A DNA stretch of 64,000 nucleotides, taken from the NCBI GenBank assembly GCA_002633005.1, contig NMRA01000198.1:238480-302479 (forward strand), in the 5' to 3' direction. A program made the translations under genes and the position numbers. Shown in pieces: positions 25,450 through 37,419 of this stretch (the first letter of the stretch is position 1; each line of letters starts with the position of its first letter). Source of the DNA: Phoronis australis (lineage: Eukaryota; Phoronida; Phoronidae). The notes beneath the pieces were generated by a model. It did not search any database. It saw only the letters and a list, made by a program, of their open reading frames with translations, and was not told where the DNA came from.

Positions 25450-26940
25450 CACTAGATGGCACAAAAACGTACAATCCATCCAAAAACGGGAACATGCCAT
25501 ATTTCATAAAAATCTGTCAAGGAACTTCAGAGAAACAAAGGAAAACAGAACAAAATGAAATTGCCATCTGTGGGCACAGCATCCGTTCTATCCGCCTGAA
25601 AGTCGTCGTCTGTTATCTTCATATACGTTCACTTACTAAATTTAATAAAGATCCTGCAGTGGGTTTTGGAGATACAGCTAAGGGCGCAAAAAACTACCAC
25701 TAGGAGGCGCCACAGTAGTCAGTCACCATCATCAAACGTCCTCTTTACACTGAAAACATACATGCCAATTTTCAAAACCATCCCTAGAATGATTTGGTTG
25801 ACTGAGCGGTGGACGCCAAAAACAAGATTAGAAAACAGCAAAATGGCCACCAGGTGGCGCAAAATAACTCGATTCCATCCAAAAACAGAATGATAGCGTC
25901 ATCTCACCAATAGATGCCTATATTCAAAATTTTATGAAAATCTGTTGAGGACCTTTGAAGATACAGACTGGTAAACATAAAAACTAAAACTGCCTCTAGG
26001 GGGCACACCAGAAGTCAGATCCGTCCGAAAGTCGTCGTCATCTATTGTCAACATCAAATAAATATACTAGCTAAATTCAGTAAAGATCCTGCAAACGGTT
26101 TAATAGATACAGCAATGATTGCAAAAAACTGCCACTAGGAGGCGCCACAGTAGTTGGAACTCGTTGGAAAATCGTCTTCAGCCGTCCATTTCATAGTAAG
26201 ACCATACATGCAAATTTTCCCAATTATCCTGAAATGGGTTTGGTTGACAGACGAGTGGACGCCAAAAAACAGACTCGAAAACAGTAAAAAATGGCCACTA
26301 GGTGGCGCAAACTGCCTGTATGCCAAATTTTATAAAAATACGTTGAGGACCTTTGAACATACAGAGGTAAACATAAAAAAATAAAATTGCCACTAGGTGG
26401 CACACCAGCAGTCACATCCGTCCGAAAGTTGTCGTCATTCGTTGTCAACATCATATAAATACACTTACCAAATTGGAACGGTTTAGGAGATACAGCTATA
26501 GGCGCAAAAAAACTGCCACTAGGAGGCGCCACAGTAGTCGAAATCGTCAGAAAATTATCGTCAGCCGTCCACTTCACAGTAAGAACTTACGCCAATTTTC
26601 ACAATCATCCTTTGAGCGGTTTGCGTGATAGAGGGGTGCACGCAAAAAACAAGACTCGAAAACATGAAAAATGGCCACTAGGTGGCACAAACTGCGTTGA
26701 ATCCATCCGAAAACAGAAGGACAGCGTCATCTCACTAATAGGTGCCTATATACCAAATTTTATGAAAATCCGTTCAGTACCTTTGAAGATACAGAGGTAA
26801 ACGTAAAAATCTAAAATTGCCACTAGGGGGCACACCGGTAGTCGGATCCGCCCGAAAGTTCGCTCATGCCGTCCCAACCACGGAAGGAACAAATGTGCAA
26901 ACTTTCATGAACATACGTCAAGGCATTTTGGAGATCAGAT
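25450..26940 (+). repeat. degenerate tandem array with CTCF-core-like motifs
   Basis: Three to four imperfect higher-order units of roughly 380-440 bp. Their landmarks recur in order: GGAGGCGCCACAGTAG at about 25703, 26139 and 26522; GGTGGCGCAAA or GGTGGCACAAA at about 25854, 26302 and 26682; GGGGGCACACC or GGTGGCACACC at about 26000, 26396 and 26826. Each landmark contains CCACTAGGTGGCGC or a close variant. Phrases such as ACCTTTGAAGATACAGA and CAAATTTTATGAAAATC also repeat. See the CTCF finding. Confidence 0.85.
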
Positions 26941-26954
26941 AGAGCAGCGGACGC

Positions 26955-27028
26955 CGGATGGACGGACGGACGGACGGACGGAGATGACGACATAATGCGT
27001 CCACATATAAATATGTGGGCGCATAAAA
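26955..27028. repeat. GGAC tandem run and hairpin end of the array
   Basis: A (GGAC)n-type run of about five units near 26957-26980 is followed by ATGCGTCCACATAT/ATATGTGGGCGCAT, an imperfect hairpin at about 26995-27025. A run plus terminal hairpin plus short A tract (CATAAAAAC) is the usual 3' end of this class of repeat. Confidence 0.6.
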
Positions 27029-27569
27029 ACAATGGAAGTTGAATTTTAACCATTTGAGTATAGCAAATGACAACTGCGAAAACCATTATTCCCGGACCTG
27101 AGGTCTGCTTTAGTACGAACTCGAAATAAATGTTTATTTTTGAGTGCTCTCATTGGCAAATAACTCTTAATTTATTTTCCTGATATAAAATGAGCACGAA
27201 TTGGAGATATCCAAAAGTAGTATTTGATTGTTTTTTTACTTTATTAGTGAAAGATCGGGCGTTTTGACAATGTGTATGAACACTGTCATGTTGTGGAAAG
27301 TGGAAAAATAATGTTTATGGACTGATATTACTATCGTTTCAAAGCTGTTCAGTGAACTTAGTTTGTAAGAAGTGAATTGTGCTGATGAGGAAATACTACA
27401 GCTCGTACGTAAAGAATTGGGTTAATGGGAACAAGACGCTGTTAGCGAGGACGCCCATGCTTACCGCGAGGGCGTGTGACATTGGCAAACCTCAGTATAT
27501 GATGTGGGAAAATTATGACTCTATACTGGACTTACGTGAGAATAATCGGCAACTTTTCGTCAGCCACTG

Positions 27570-27740
27570 CTACCATACTGTTATTAATTGGGCCACCTAA
27601 CAATATTATTTTTAGTAAGAGTATGCAACGTTGATAGCAAAACAACGGTATCAATGACATGATCAAGTTTTATTTGATATAGATGGTTAAAATGAGAACT
27701 CAAAACCGGTTGCACAATATCATTTCGTTTTCGTTTTAGC
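27570..27740 (+). repeat. dispersed repeat, copy 1 (partner at 35918-36080)
   Basis: ATTAATTGGGCCAC, ATAGCAAAACAACG and TTTGATATA recur in the same order and spacing in 35918-36080. The unit is otherwise unidentified. Confidence 0.5.
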
Positions 27741-29360
27741 CAACTATATATTTTTACATGTTTCTATTTTATATGCCCCCCTTAATAAAGTAGAACATAT
27801 AAAAACAACAGGATTATGGAGAATGATGCATAAACTGCAACTGTTATCTGAAAATTTCATGAATAAGAGTAGCCATTTCCAAGATATAACACACAAGTCG
27901 CATATAGCTACATGTAAAAAATCGTCAACTTGTCATGTTCCCACATTTGTATCAAAGATAAAGATACATGCAAACAGTACATGTATAATCAACAAGCTAC
28001 AAAAACATAAATAATAGATGGAGAGACAGATAAATTGAAATCGAAATTACAATAGTCTAATCAAAACCTTTTGAGAGTGTTTGAAATTGTATTACGAAAT
28101 TTACATCTAATGATTCAACTAACACATGGTAACAACTACTAAAATGAGATGGAAAGCAACTGAGTTTTTTAGCATTTCTGTTTGACTCGTTGACATTTAT
28201 CGTATGGCCCAGCAGAATCCGTTGGACTCGGTGTCCCACTGTTCATACCAAATGTGCTGGTTTCGATATTAAATTTTGTTTAAAAAAAGGCAACGTTGAT
28301 CATGTCCTTCATAGAGATTTGCAGTCTCAAAGTACATACGCCATTTATTAATACCAGGTGATTATGCGGCCGTGAAATACGTCAGAACTACTTTTCCGAA
28401 TTTTCTCTTTAGAAGATAACCGTTATCATCTCTAGAGGAATACACGGTGGCACTGTCGTAAGAAATACGGCATTTGGCGGACTAAATCCATAAGAATTAC
28501 GGTAGTAGTTTAAACTCCTCTTCTTTTATAGCATCACACACACAGCTCGAATTCTGTACTGGTGTTGATGTCATCGAATAATTGAAAGCCGATTACAGAT
28601 GCTAAATGAAGCAAATATATAGCACAAATCATAAAAATATCCGCCAAATACCAACTAAAACTTTATTCTAACAAACTTGGTGAAAATTAAGGTGAAAACA
28701 GTGCGCAAACACTCGCAACCTAAACGATACAACGATATCCTTTGACCAACTACTAGTCGTGAATAAGTCGTTGCCATGGTTAACATATTACTACGCCAAA
28801 CACGGAAATCATAACCTCCGGGTCCTAACCGTGTTGTGCTTAGTCAATATAAGCAAATAAGTTAATAGTTGTAACAAGTTTTGTATTATGATATTGATTT
28901 ATTAATTCAAGTAGCAGAAGATTCGTGTAACTGCACGTCATAAAATTAGTTCATGCTATATGTATGATAAATATGTTACACAACGCACATGATGATAGCT
29001 GTGGGTTATTATATGTCGATACCTGATATGCAAGCCGATCTTATAACCCAAAGTCATCATCACATACGTTATATAACATATATTTAATAACACAATACAT
29101 GCAATCATGTGAAAAGCATAAGCACTGTATTTCTCTACCCTGTATACGTCACAGCTATCAAAGGTAGCAAACCCCGCGGGACTGAGATGTGTCCAGACTT
29201 TAGGCCACGTGATGTGACCAACATCAATGGCAAGTAAGAGTAATAAGTCTCACTTCTACCGCGTCCAGGCGCTGACTTATAACAGCTCATACCAAAGATA
29301 ACATTATGATACACAAAAGTCATGCCGAAATGTGTTCCACGAGGTTTCTGTGTTAACTCC
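27741..29360. other. no gene recognised
   Basis: AT-rich. The minus frame 29135-29428 (97 codons) overlaps the 29365 repeat and shows no known motif. Confidence 0.35.
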
Positions 29361-29364
29361 ATGC

Positions 29365-29960
29365 CATTAAGGGGGCACATAACAGTTCTCACTGGGTTTT
29401 GCCTAGCACAACACACATTCGACGTCACCTAGCTTTTCTTCACTCTGGCGAAAACTGCATGCAAAGAATGAAAAGTTTTTAGTCATTTCACATCCTACAG
29501 GTGATCACAGAAACTGTATTCTGTCTTGTATTGTTGGGCCTTTCACTCGTACTCAAAAGTAAGACTATTTAGAAAAAAGGGGCAAAAAACAAAAAATGGC
29601 ACACTTTTCACCCCAAAACCACCACTTCCCTGCCGACGCGCGACACAAGCCGACAATCTATAGATTCTGAAAGCAAATTTCCCTCAGAATCCAAAAATGT
29701 GGTCCAAAAGTACCGACAACCAATCATATTTTGCAGTTCTGGCTTATTTCAGGGCTTCATGAAATGTCAATTTTTCAGTCGCTTCACAAATACAACAAGG
29801 GGCCACCATGGTAAAGAAGAGTGCATCTTACAGCCAGGCAAATCGTCTTTTCTCTTTATCATCATGATCACAAATACAAACAAGCCAGTTTCACTGAGTC
29901 TACATGCAATGCCTACCTCAAAACCGCCGCTGAGCCTGGCCTACATTTAGAATTTACCTT
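29365..29960 (+). repeat. dispersed repeat, copy 2 (partner at 15155-15690)
   Basis: Same orientation as copy 1. Near 29496-29565 it has a candidate acceptor (CACATCCTACAG), a frame reading TETVFCLVLLGLSLVLK, and a good donor AAA|GTAAGA. This resembles a short signal-peptide exon, though the ATG of copy 1 is GTG here. Confidence 0.7.
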
Positions 29961-32900
29961 TTTCGCATTGCAGATTGGCCGCCGCTGCAGCCTAACTGTT
30001 CAGTGTCACATAAATACGTAATTACGGACACGTGACTTGTATATGTCCCACAAATATCTATTTGAAGGTCGACATACGGGGCCATACTCAGCGAATACTC
30101 GAATCCGCCATTCAAATCCACAAAGGCCGGAAATGGAGCTAAGGGGGACACTAAGTCATTTTACACATTTTATTCACTTTGACAAAGTGACATTATCGGC
30201 GAGAAATATCTTTTTCTGAGAAAAGCCCCAATCCTGAAACGCACCCTTTGTGTCGCAGCTAAACGTACAGGATATTTGACACAGCTTTTAAGCGTATTTA
30301 AGTAGTTAAATCCCCGGCTTTAATTTCAGTGAATGTCTCACAGACAACGGCGGGAATTTACGATTTGTAATAAAATCACAAAAACAATACATACATTATT
30401 GCTTTATAGCTCGATAATTCTAAAAAAATCCACGGGGGCTCTAGATAAGGGGGATAACGACTGAGAACAAAAGTCATGTAATAATCTATTTATACCACAT
30501 TCTGAACAATAAACATTGCAATGAATCGATCTACCTTTCTCGACTCGCCTCGGCTTTGTAACTACTGTCTGTGTCAGAGGCCCGGGGTCGAAGGTCGTGA
30601 CCTTTTAAGAGTTATTCTTATTAAAATAATGTTTTTTACACAAAACCACTTGAAAATTTAAACAAAATAGGAATAAAGTTAATCTATAAAGTAAGTTTTA
30701 AGCAGCTGGTCTAGCTTACTATGTAGAGTGGAAGGGGCCAGTGAAGCTCTGAGCAGTCTGGTCACGCCTCCAAGAACTGTGGTGGGATGGGCGTTGGATG
30801 AGAGCTGAGCCACTAATCCTAGGAAAAGGCAACCTGTAAGTTGAAACGAGAAAAACGCGTCAGCAACAACGTTACTGAAACCAGGGAGGTGTTAAGCACG
30901 AAAATGAACGTTGAAGGTAAGACGACGAACTAGGGACCTACTGGGGGTGGGGAGGTCTTGTTGATCGTGTCGACGACAGCACTGTTGTCTCTTGCGGTTG
31001 ACGAGTTTTGAGCTCCACTACATCAGCGCGATGACGATTAGCAGGTGTGCCTTGAACGTGATTTGATGGTGCTGGAGGTGAGCTGGCCAAAGACTGATAA
31101 ACCAAGTAGCCCCCAGCGTACCATGTGACTAAATTCCTCATGTTAATATGGCTTCTCATTGGTTAACAGAACGAATAAACATTTGGACAATTCGATTGCT
31201 TTGAAAATAACATAAAACCACTCCGATTGGTTGGTGCTGAGAAATGCATCAGTTACAGTACACTTTTCCATTGCAATCACAAGAACATATGCATACCAAA
31301 TCGATGCATTCCACACAGCTTCGTGTTTTTAACACAATCCAGTTTACAATGTATTATAATACAAAACAACGAAATGATTTACGTACCTCGACAAACGTCC
31401 AAATCAATACGTCATGCGCACTGATATCAACACACGTAATTCCGTGTGCCGTAAACCATTAGGGCCACATTTCCATACAGGTGACACTGTGAGAAAAGAT
31501 CATCATTCGCATGTTCCACAGACTCAAGAAAAACGGAAAAAGCAAGATCACGCAAAACTGCAGGAGACATCGTCTTGTATTACATACGAAGCAAGGTATC
31601 ACACTAGTTTCGCGAGATACTTGCGCCAACGGAACTCGACCAAGACGTATGTAAGTTAAACACAAGACAGGTGGATCCAGGTGGACCCCTAAATCCGCCT
31701 ATTGGGGAGTAAATTCATTGACTACTCGAAATTTTTCAACGCAGTGTAATTTACCGACAAGTTTGAAATGACATTAAAAATCTTTTGTTTCTCGTTATTT
31801 CCAAAAAACGTCTTCAGAGTCGACGGTAGTTCTGTGAAGATACCGTCCATAACCACGTGACATGTTGCAGTGTACTCCTAGCGCATGTGTGTTGAGGGTT
31901 GATGACTCGTGTCTCCTCAGTGAAAGGAGGTACAGTGTGCGTTAGCCTTAGTGTAAAGATGTGTACTAAATATACAACTTGGCGCCGATGTGCGGGTAAA
32001 AAACTGGCCAAATAAAATCTGACACTAAACTAAGGTCGTTAGAAATTACACTCTTCCTTGAGTAAACTATAGCCTATTATTTACGGGTGTTAGAAAAATT
32101 GGCGTTCTAACGTTATTCTTCTCCTAAAGTTGTGGAGCGATCTTATGCGTCGGCTTTCAGTGCCATAAAGTACTGCGTCACTTATTCTTAGTCAGTTTCT
32201 TTTTTTTCGCCGATTCTTAAAAATCAACTGTTCTTCATCCACGAGGTTGCGAATATGTCACAACAAATTATCACAACTGCTTTCCTTTCGTTATAAGTTT
32301 TTAGTATTTTAATATCAGCGAATCGAATTTCGGAACAAACTTTTCTGCTGCGAAGCTGGCACCACTTCCAGAAGGATGTCGCAAGAGATTTCGGAAATGC
32401 ACGTGCGCGTGTCACGAACGACGACAGACTTCTTTGTTGGAAAAGGCTGGTAATTATGTAAGAGCATGACGTTTATTAGATTCTTTTTCACTTAAACGGC
32501 TGCAACGGGCAACGTGAGTCTCGATTGACACCCAGATTTTGCATGCACCCCCGCCGGTCTTCAGCTCTACATGTTGATATAGACGAGGTGACGAGCAGAA
32601 GTACCAGGGCGGTGTGAAATTTCGAGGTGTGTTGGAGCTTAACACACATAGCTTTATGATTCATATAGATAATTGGCTGGCTAAGTGTACGTAAGTCCAA
32701 TGTCACCCAGAGGTTTTCAGGTTTGGTACAACTGAACTAAAAGCAAGTTTATAATTACATAATGCACGGGGCAAAGCCGTTACGAATGCAATATAAACGG
32801 TTAGTAAAATTGATTTTTCGTTTACTTGATTTTCAACATTCATCTACTGACAACAAAGCTCAATCCCTGGTCACTTCTCAAAGCTTGTTGTGTATGTATT

Positions 32901-33330
32901 AGTCACAGGTATTATGCACGTAAGCACGAAAATTTTGTCTGTAATGGATATCTTTATGGAAGACTTTTGTATGCAGTATTGTCGTGTTTGCCTAAAAGGA
33001 ATTTAAAATTTTCTATTTATTTTGAACTTCCTGTGTTCCAGAAAGTCACGGATCAGAGAAAGGGTCGCCCTTGACTGACAGAGCATGTTCAAGCTACTAA
33101 ATCAGGGGCACACAACTGGTCTCATTGACAGCAGATTATAGTGAACATCTTTATCGCTTACACAAAATCTGTGATGACCATTCGTGATACTGAGCACTGT
33201 GTGTAGGTCAACATATTACCAAGGAGTGTAGTAGTATAGGAGAGTTCACTAGTGAGTTCGCTGTTACCGCTACTACTAGCGCCGCCAAGTGGTGACTAAG
33301 CAACTGTCAACCGGGAAGCGCCAAAACAAT
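29961..33330. other. no gene recognised
   Basis: Several frames of 60-100 codons without motifs. A short hAT-like piece (AGGTGGATCCAGGTGGACC ... AATCCGCC) is near 31670-31700. Confidence 0.35.
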
Positions 33331-33339
33331 AGGCATGGA

Positions 33340-34290
33340 CGCATTTTGCAGTTGCGATAAATTGCATGAAGTTATCCACGAAAACCCCAGACTTGTCATT
33401 TTTTAGGTTTCTTAAGGATTCAGAAAGGTAAGGACTATCTGTTATTCAGTAATATGATACATTGTCTTTCATTTTGTGTGTTCTGTTCACGGTTGTTAGA
33501 CAAGTCGATCGCATTGTTGCCACTTGCACTGTTGTCCGCAGTGTAGGCTAGGCCTACTGTACAGCCGGGCTGCCGGCGGAAGGACTATGATGAACGTCCG
33601 ATGTGATCGTCAGCTTTTTGGATACTTGCAGTCCATGAATTCTAAATCAAAATGTCACCCGTACGGCGCCGCAGGGATAATTTTAGGAAAACATACCCAT
33701 GCCCATGGCCATGGGTAATATGACTGGTGACATGGCCATGGCACAATCACAGCCACAGGGCCACAAGTCCGTCATGAGTCAAGTTAGAGAATCTGTGGGT
33801 CTCGGTGAAAAGGTGAAAAAATCAACATAATTTTAATGTAGTGCGTCATTGAAAACTTAATTCTACATGTCAATGATGCGGGGGCCGCGGCCATGTTAAA
33901 ATATCCGTGGATCAACATTTGAGTCCGAGTTTTTTTTCAGTTGACACCAAAACGCTTTTGTCTCTATGACAATCACAATACGACAGGAATTCTGTAGTGT
34001 AGTGTACTTTAGTGTAGGCTACTAGTCTTTTGTGAACCTAGTGAGCATGAGGTTTGTTCCTGAGTCTCTCACGGATTTCTCACAGGTGCAAGCTCTGGGA
34101 GCTGACCTCAGTTATGAATAGAGATGCAGCCTATTTGTCCAAGAACTGCAAGTTATGTTCTCATCACGTCGAGGAGTCCATGTTCATGAATGAAGAACAA
34201 GTTGGTATTGACTGCAGTGTCCGAACAATATTTGATGTCCCGAATCCACCAAAAATGTGGGTGGTGAATATTTTGATTGCTGTTCAGTAA
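33340..34290 (+). pseudogene. THAP-domain gene fragment (two exons)
   Basis: Exon 1 ends at 33427: KTPDLSFFRFLKDSE with donor AAAG|GTAAGG. Exon 2 begins at 34086 after CTCACAG: (R)CKLWELTSVMNRDAAYL, then NCKLCSHHVEESMF, then DCSVRTIFDVPNPPK, with a stop at 34288-34290. The two halves splice in phase (AG|G = Arg) and match the THAP zinc-finger order C..C ... FxRFPKDxxR..W ... C-x2-H ... SMF ... P-T-x-F-x-x-P. In the frame that joins the exons the first Cys appears as Phe (HFAVAINC), and no ATG precedes it in frame. Either a base is missing or the copy is dead. The sequence before 33340 (33240-33330) could be 5' flank. I see no clear third exon; the frame at 35223-35477 is a weak candidate. Confidence 0.6.
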
Positions 34291-34689
34291 CTCTTAATTT
34301 TTTTGTCATGACATTTTGAACTTTGACTAGTTATGATTGATGATATAATCAATGTTACTACGTTTTGTAAGTTGTGAGCTATTCTACAGATTAGCAACTG
34401 ACTTGCAACTGTTGGCGAGTGGCAGAGTAGGATTGAGTTAACCCTATACTGGCATATGTCTAAGAAATAATGGAATGTTCTAAAATTGTTGTGGTAGTGA
34501 TGAATTGCCTTGCTTTCTTCTTTTCACTTGTGTAACACCCTCTGCACAAAACAATTGTCTGCATTGCTAGTAGCCTGGTGCATTGAATAGAGAACAAATG
34601 CGAAATTGTTGGGTGGAGATGAAACCAGCAGTGAGCTGGGAGCAACATGTTTGTCAATGGTCAGGGGAGCAACCAAAATGTGTGACAAT

Positions 34690-34830
34690 GGAAGGAGCTC
34701 AACACCCATGTGGCATACATACCCATTGGTTTTTACCTGTTTAGCACTCCTCCCATGTAACCCCCCTGGGAGGAGGTCAACACCCATTTGGCGCCCACCT
34801 GGTTTTTGCCTGGTATCCCCTTAGCTGGCA
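34690..34830. repeat. two ~80-bp direct units
   Basis: GGAGCTCAACACCCATGTGGC... and GGAGGTCAACACCCATTTGGC... are each followed by TTGGTTTTTACCTG or CTGGTTTTTGCCTG. This looks like a short tandem duplication of unknown origin. Confidence 0.55.
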
Positions 34831-35917
34831 CCTGGGGGGGAATTCCCCTCTGAGCCCCCAGGAGCAATCATTCCAATTATGTAGTCCGTGGAGGTATAAA
34901 CTGTTATAAGGAACGATAATTGCCTTGTTAAGAACTCAAGCATGAAACAAAACCATGATGAATTTTGAAGAGCCGGAGCTTCAAGAGAATAAAAACAAAT
35001 ACACTTTAATATTGATTAAAATACACATTTTCTTTCTCATTCGATTGTAAGTGGATGTTAGTTTATGTATTCTAACTATTTTCAATCATATAGTAATTTT
35101 ATTGCACGTTGAATGTCATTAAAGTATGAATTTATGAGTGTGCTCCTAAGTATTGATTATTCACCGCTTGGAGCGCTAGTGTTTCGACCGGTAACCATTG
35201 CGGCGAATGGTAAAATGGCGGAGTGAACTCTCCTGTACTAGTACACTCCTTGATATTTCCAACGCTGGAGGACGCCACTTCATTGTTGTCACAGCACCTG
35301 AAGCTGCTTGCCAACGGATCACCTTGCAGGCTACTGACCAATGAATTCTTGGCATTTGCCGCAGATCAGAATGAATGGTGTGAGCTGTGTCGTAATCATT
35401 TTACCAATCTCAAGTGTAATATGGACCAAGGAAGAGCAATGTTGTCTGGGCTCAAAGGCAACATATCGACCTCTTAGGTCTACTGTAACCTGATATGCGC
35501 GATATATCAGTCTATATTTCTTTAGTTAAATGGCTACTGATGCTTCTGTCATGCTTTGATGTACCGACATCGCCTGCTTGCTTTGTTGTCAGAGTTTATG
35601 TTTTTTACGGTATCGGATTGGTCACATTGCTAGTTGTAACATATAACATCCGGGTGGCATTAATGAAAAGTGTTATTCCACGGGGAGGTGGGTCAATATT
35701 ACAGAATACCAAAATTCATCAAACTGTGTTCCAGACAATCAGAGGGCAAGTATCAGTAGTCAAATAATAAAACAACATGAATAACCCAAAATTTAATGTC
35801 AGGTCATAAGTTCATGTCACCTAAATGACAAATATCTACAAACTATGGAATTTAACTTTCTAAAACATTACATTCATAATTCATGAAAGTAGAAAGTCTA
35901 TGTATTTTGACATTATA

Positions 35918-36080
35918 TATCATTCTGCCATTAATTGGGCCACTTGACCATATTTTTAATAAGATTCCAGAAAAAGGGATATATTCATAGCAAAACAACG
36001 AAGTCGATAACGTGGCCAATTTTCTTTTGATATAAATGAGAAAAGCTAATTCTGTTTTCTAAGTACCGGTAACCTTTTTT
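35918..36080 (+). repeat. dispersed repeat, copy 2 (partner at 27570-27740)
   Basis: Shares ATTAATTGGGCCACTT, CATAGCAAAACAACGAAG and TTTTGATATA with copy 1. Confidence 0.5.
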
Positions 36081-36369
36081 GTTTTATTCAATGTTTGATT
36101 ATTTCATGAAATTATGCCAAAGTAGATCAGTCAAAAGACAATCCCTAAAAGCCTGATGGGGAACAGTACATTAAGTACAAGATCGGAAAGTTTTATTAGA
36201 ATCCTATCAGCCATTTGCGAGATATGTTTTCAGCTTTAACAAATTTGGACGTTTGTATAGGATTTCCATAACCTTAACTTGATGACTGAACACTGTTCTT
36301 TTACTGGGCAGCTCAAAGATATCATGTAATTAAGAACTGTTGGTCTGGTCTTCACGCAAGCCATATGTT

Positions 36370-36440
36370 GATCACATCAGGTGTTAGATAACAGGTTAGC
36401 AGAAAGACCCGGGTTCAAACCTTGGTCGGGACAGAGAGCA
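36370..36440 (+). mobile_element. possible tRNA-derived SINE head
   Basis: GGGTTCAAACC at about 36411-36421 fits the RNA polymerase III B box. The context GACCCGGGTTCAAACCTTGG followed by TCGGGACAG is typical of tRNA-derived SINE heads in marine invertebrates. No good A box or intact tRNA fold is visible, so this is a remnant at best. Confidence 0.3.
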
Positions 36441-36784
36441 TCTTAAATGCAACTATATATAACCTCATGCGACCAAAATATGACGTGTGTAAAGATTAAT
36501 AATTCTTGCTTATTATTTTTACAATTTTAATTTTTTGCCTTGTGTATTAAACTGCCAAACCACTCCAAAGACGGTTTTGAAAATTGACGCCTCAGGTGTT
36601 CCGGATGAGAAAACCCTGGCTGGTGATGATTTTCAGGTGTTTTTTTTAATTCTGGTGCCACTTAGGAACAATTTTACTGTTTTGCATCTACGGCTGTATC
36701 CCCTTAACGTTTTTTTAGGATCTTTGGGAATTTGGCAGATGGGTTTCTATAGAGATGGCAACAGATCACGATGAGTTACACACA

Positions 36785-37020
36785 GCATATTATTTAAGAT
36801 GACTTATTCTTATTAAAATGACATAGGCAAGAAATTGAATTTGGGGCTTCAAAACGGGGCCTTCTATATTAATGTAGAAGCCCCACTGAAGTGGGGTAGT
36901 TTATATTAATATAGATGGCACCCGTGCAAGGGGGCCCGAAGAGCGGGGCTCCCATATATATAGAGGGCCCAGCGTGATGGGGCGCGTTATTAATATTGAG
37001 GCCCCCGCTCTTCGGAACCC
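36785..37020. repeat. hairpin-unit repeat (family also at 62410-62561)
   Basis: The stretch TTATTCTTATTAAAATGACA (about 36801) through AAATTGAATTT is nearly identical to 62432-62470. It is followed by repeated hairpins in which GC-rich stems flank a TATTAATATA core, such as CTTCTATATTAATGTAGAAG. CCGAAGAGCGGGG at 36936-36948 pairs exactly with CCCCGCTCTTCGG at 37003-37015. Confidence 0.75.
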
Positions 37021-37419
37021 TTAATATAGGTTGCCAACAATACTTCAGGGTCAAACGGTAAGTCACCTTCAAGGAATGTACAACTCTATGCACAACTCTA
37101 CCATAACTGGTGGCTCAGAAAGCAAAGAATTTAACTCGTGAATAATTTTATATACCGGTATTTTATTGAGCTTAATGAGTCATAAGAACATACAATAACG
37201 CTGGGGCTTTGATATACGCCCACAGTGCAATGCAAACAATGTGCAGGTGCATTGTCATCATCCGCCTCTTGAGTCAATTTTTGTTTTGAAATCCGTGAAT
37301 CAATTCTCTAGATATCATCCAGAAACGCGTCAATCCTTGTTGAGAATAAAATGGCCCAAAGTGCTGCACATGTCCAACCTGCTCAAAAATTAAACGGTGC
37401 CGGCACATGGTCATAATTA

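Noticed and set aside
25450-26833. CRISPR-like array
   Set aside because: The recurring words are short, the spacers are themselves related, and the host is a eukaryote; this is a degenerate tandem repeat.
36905-37000. microRNA precursor in the hairpin repeat
   Set aside because: Stems are short and repeated many times with no single long arm; a structured repeat is the simpler reading.
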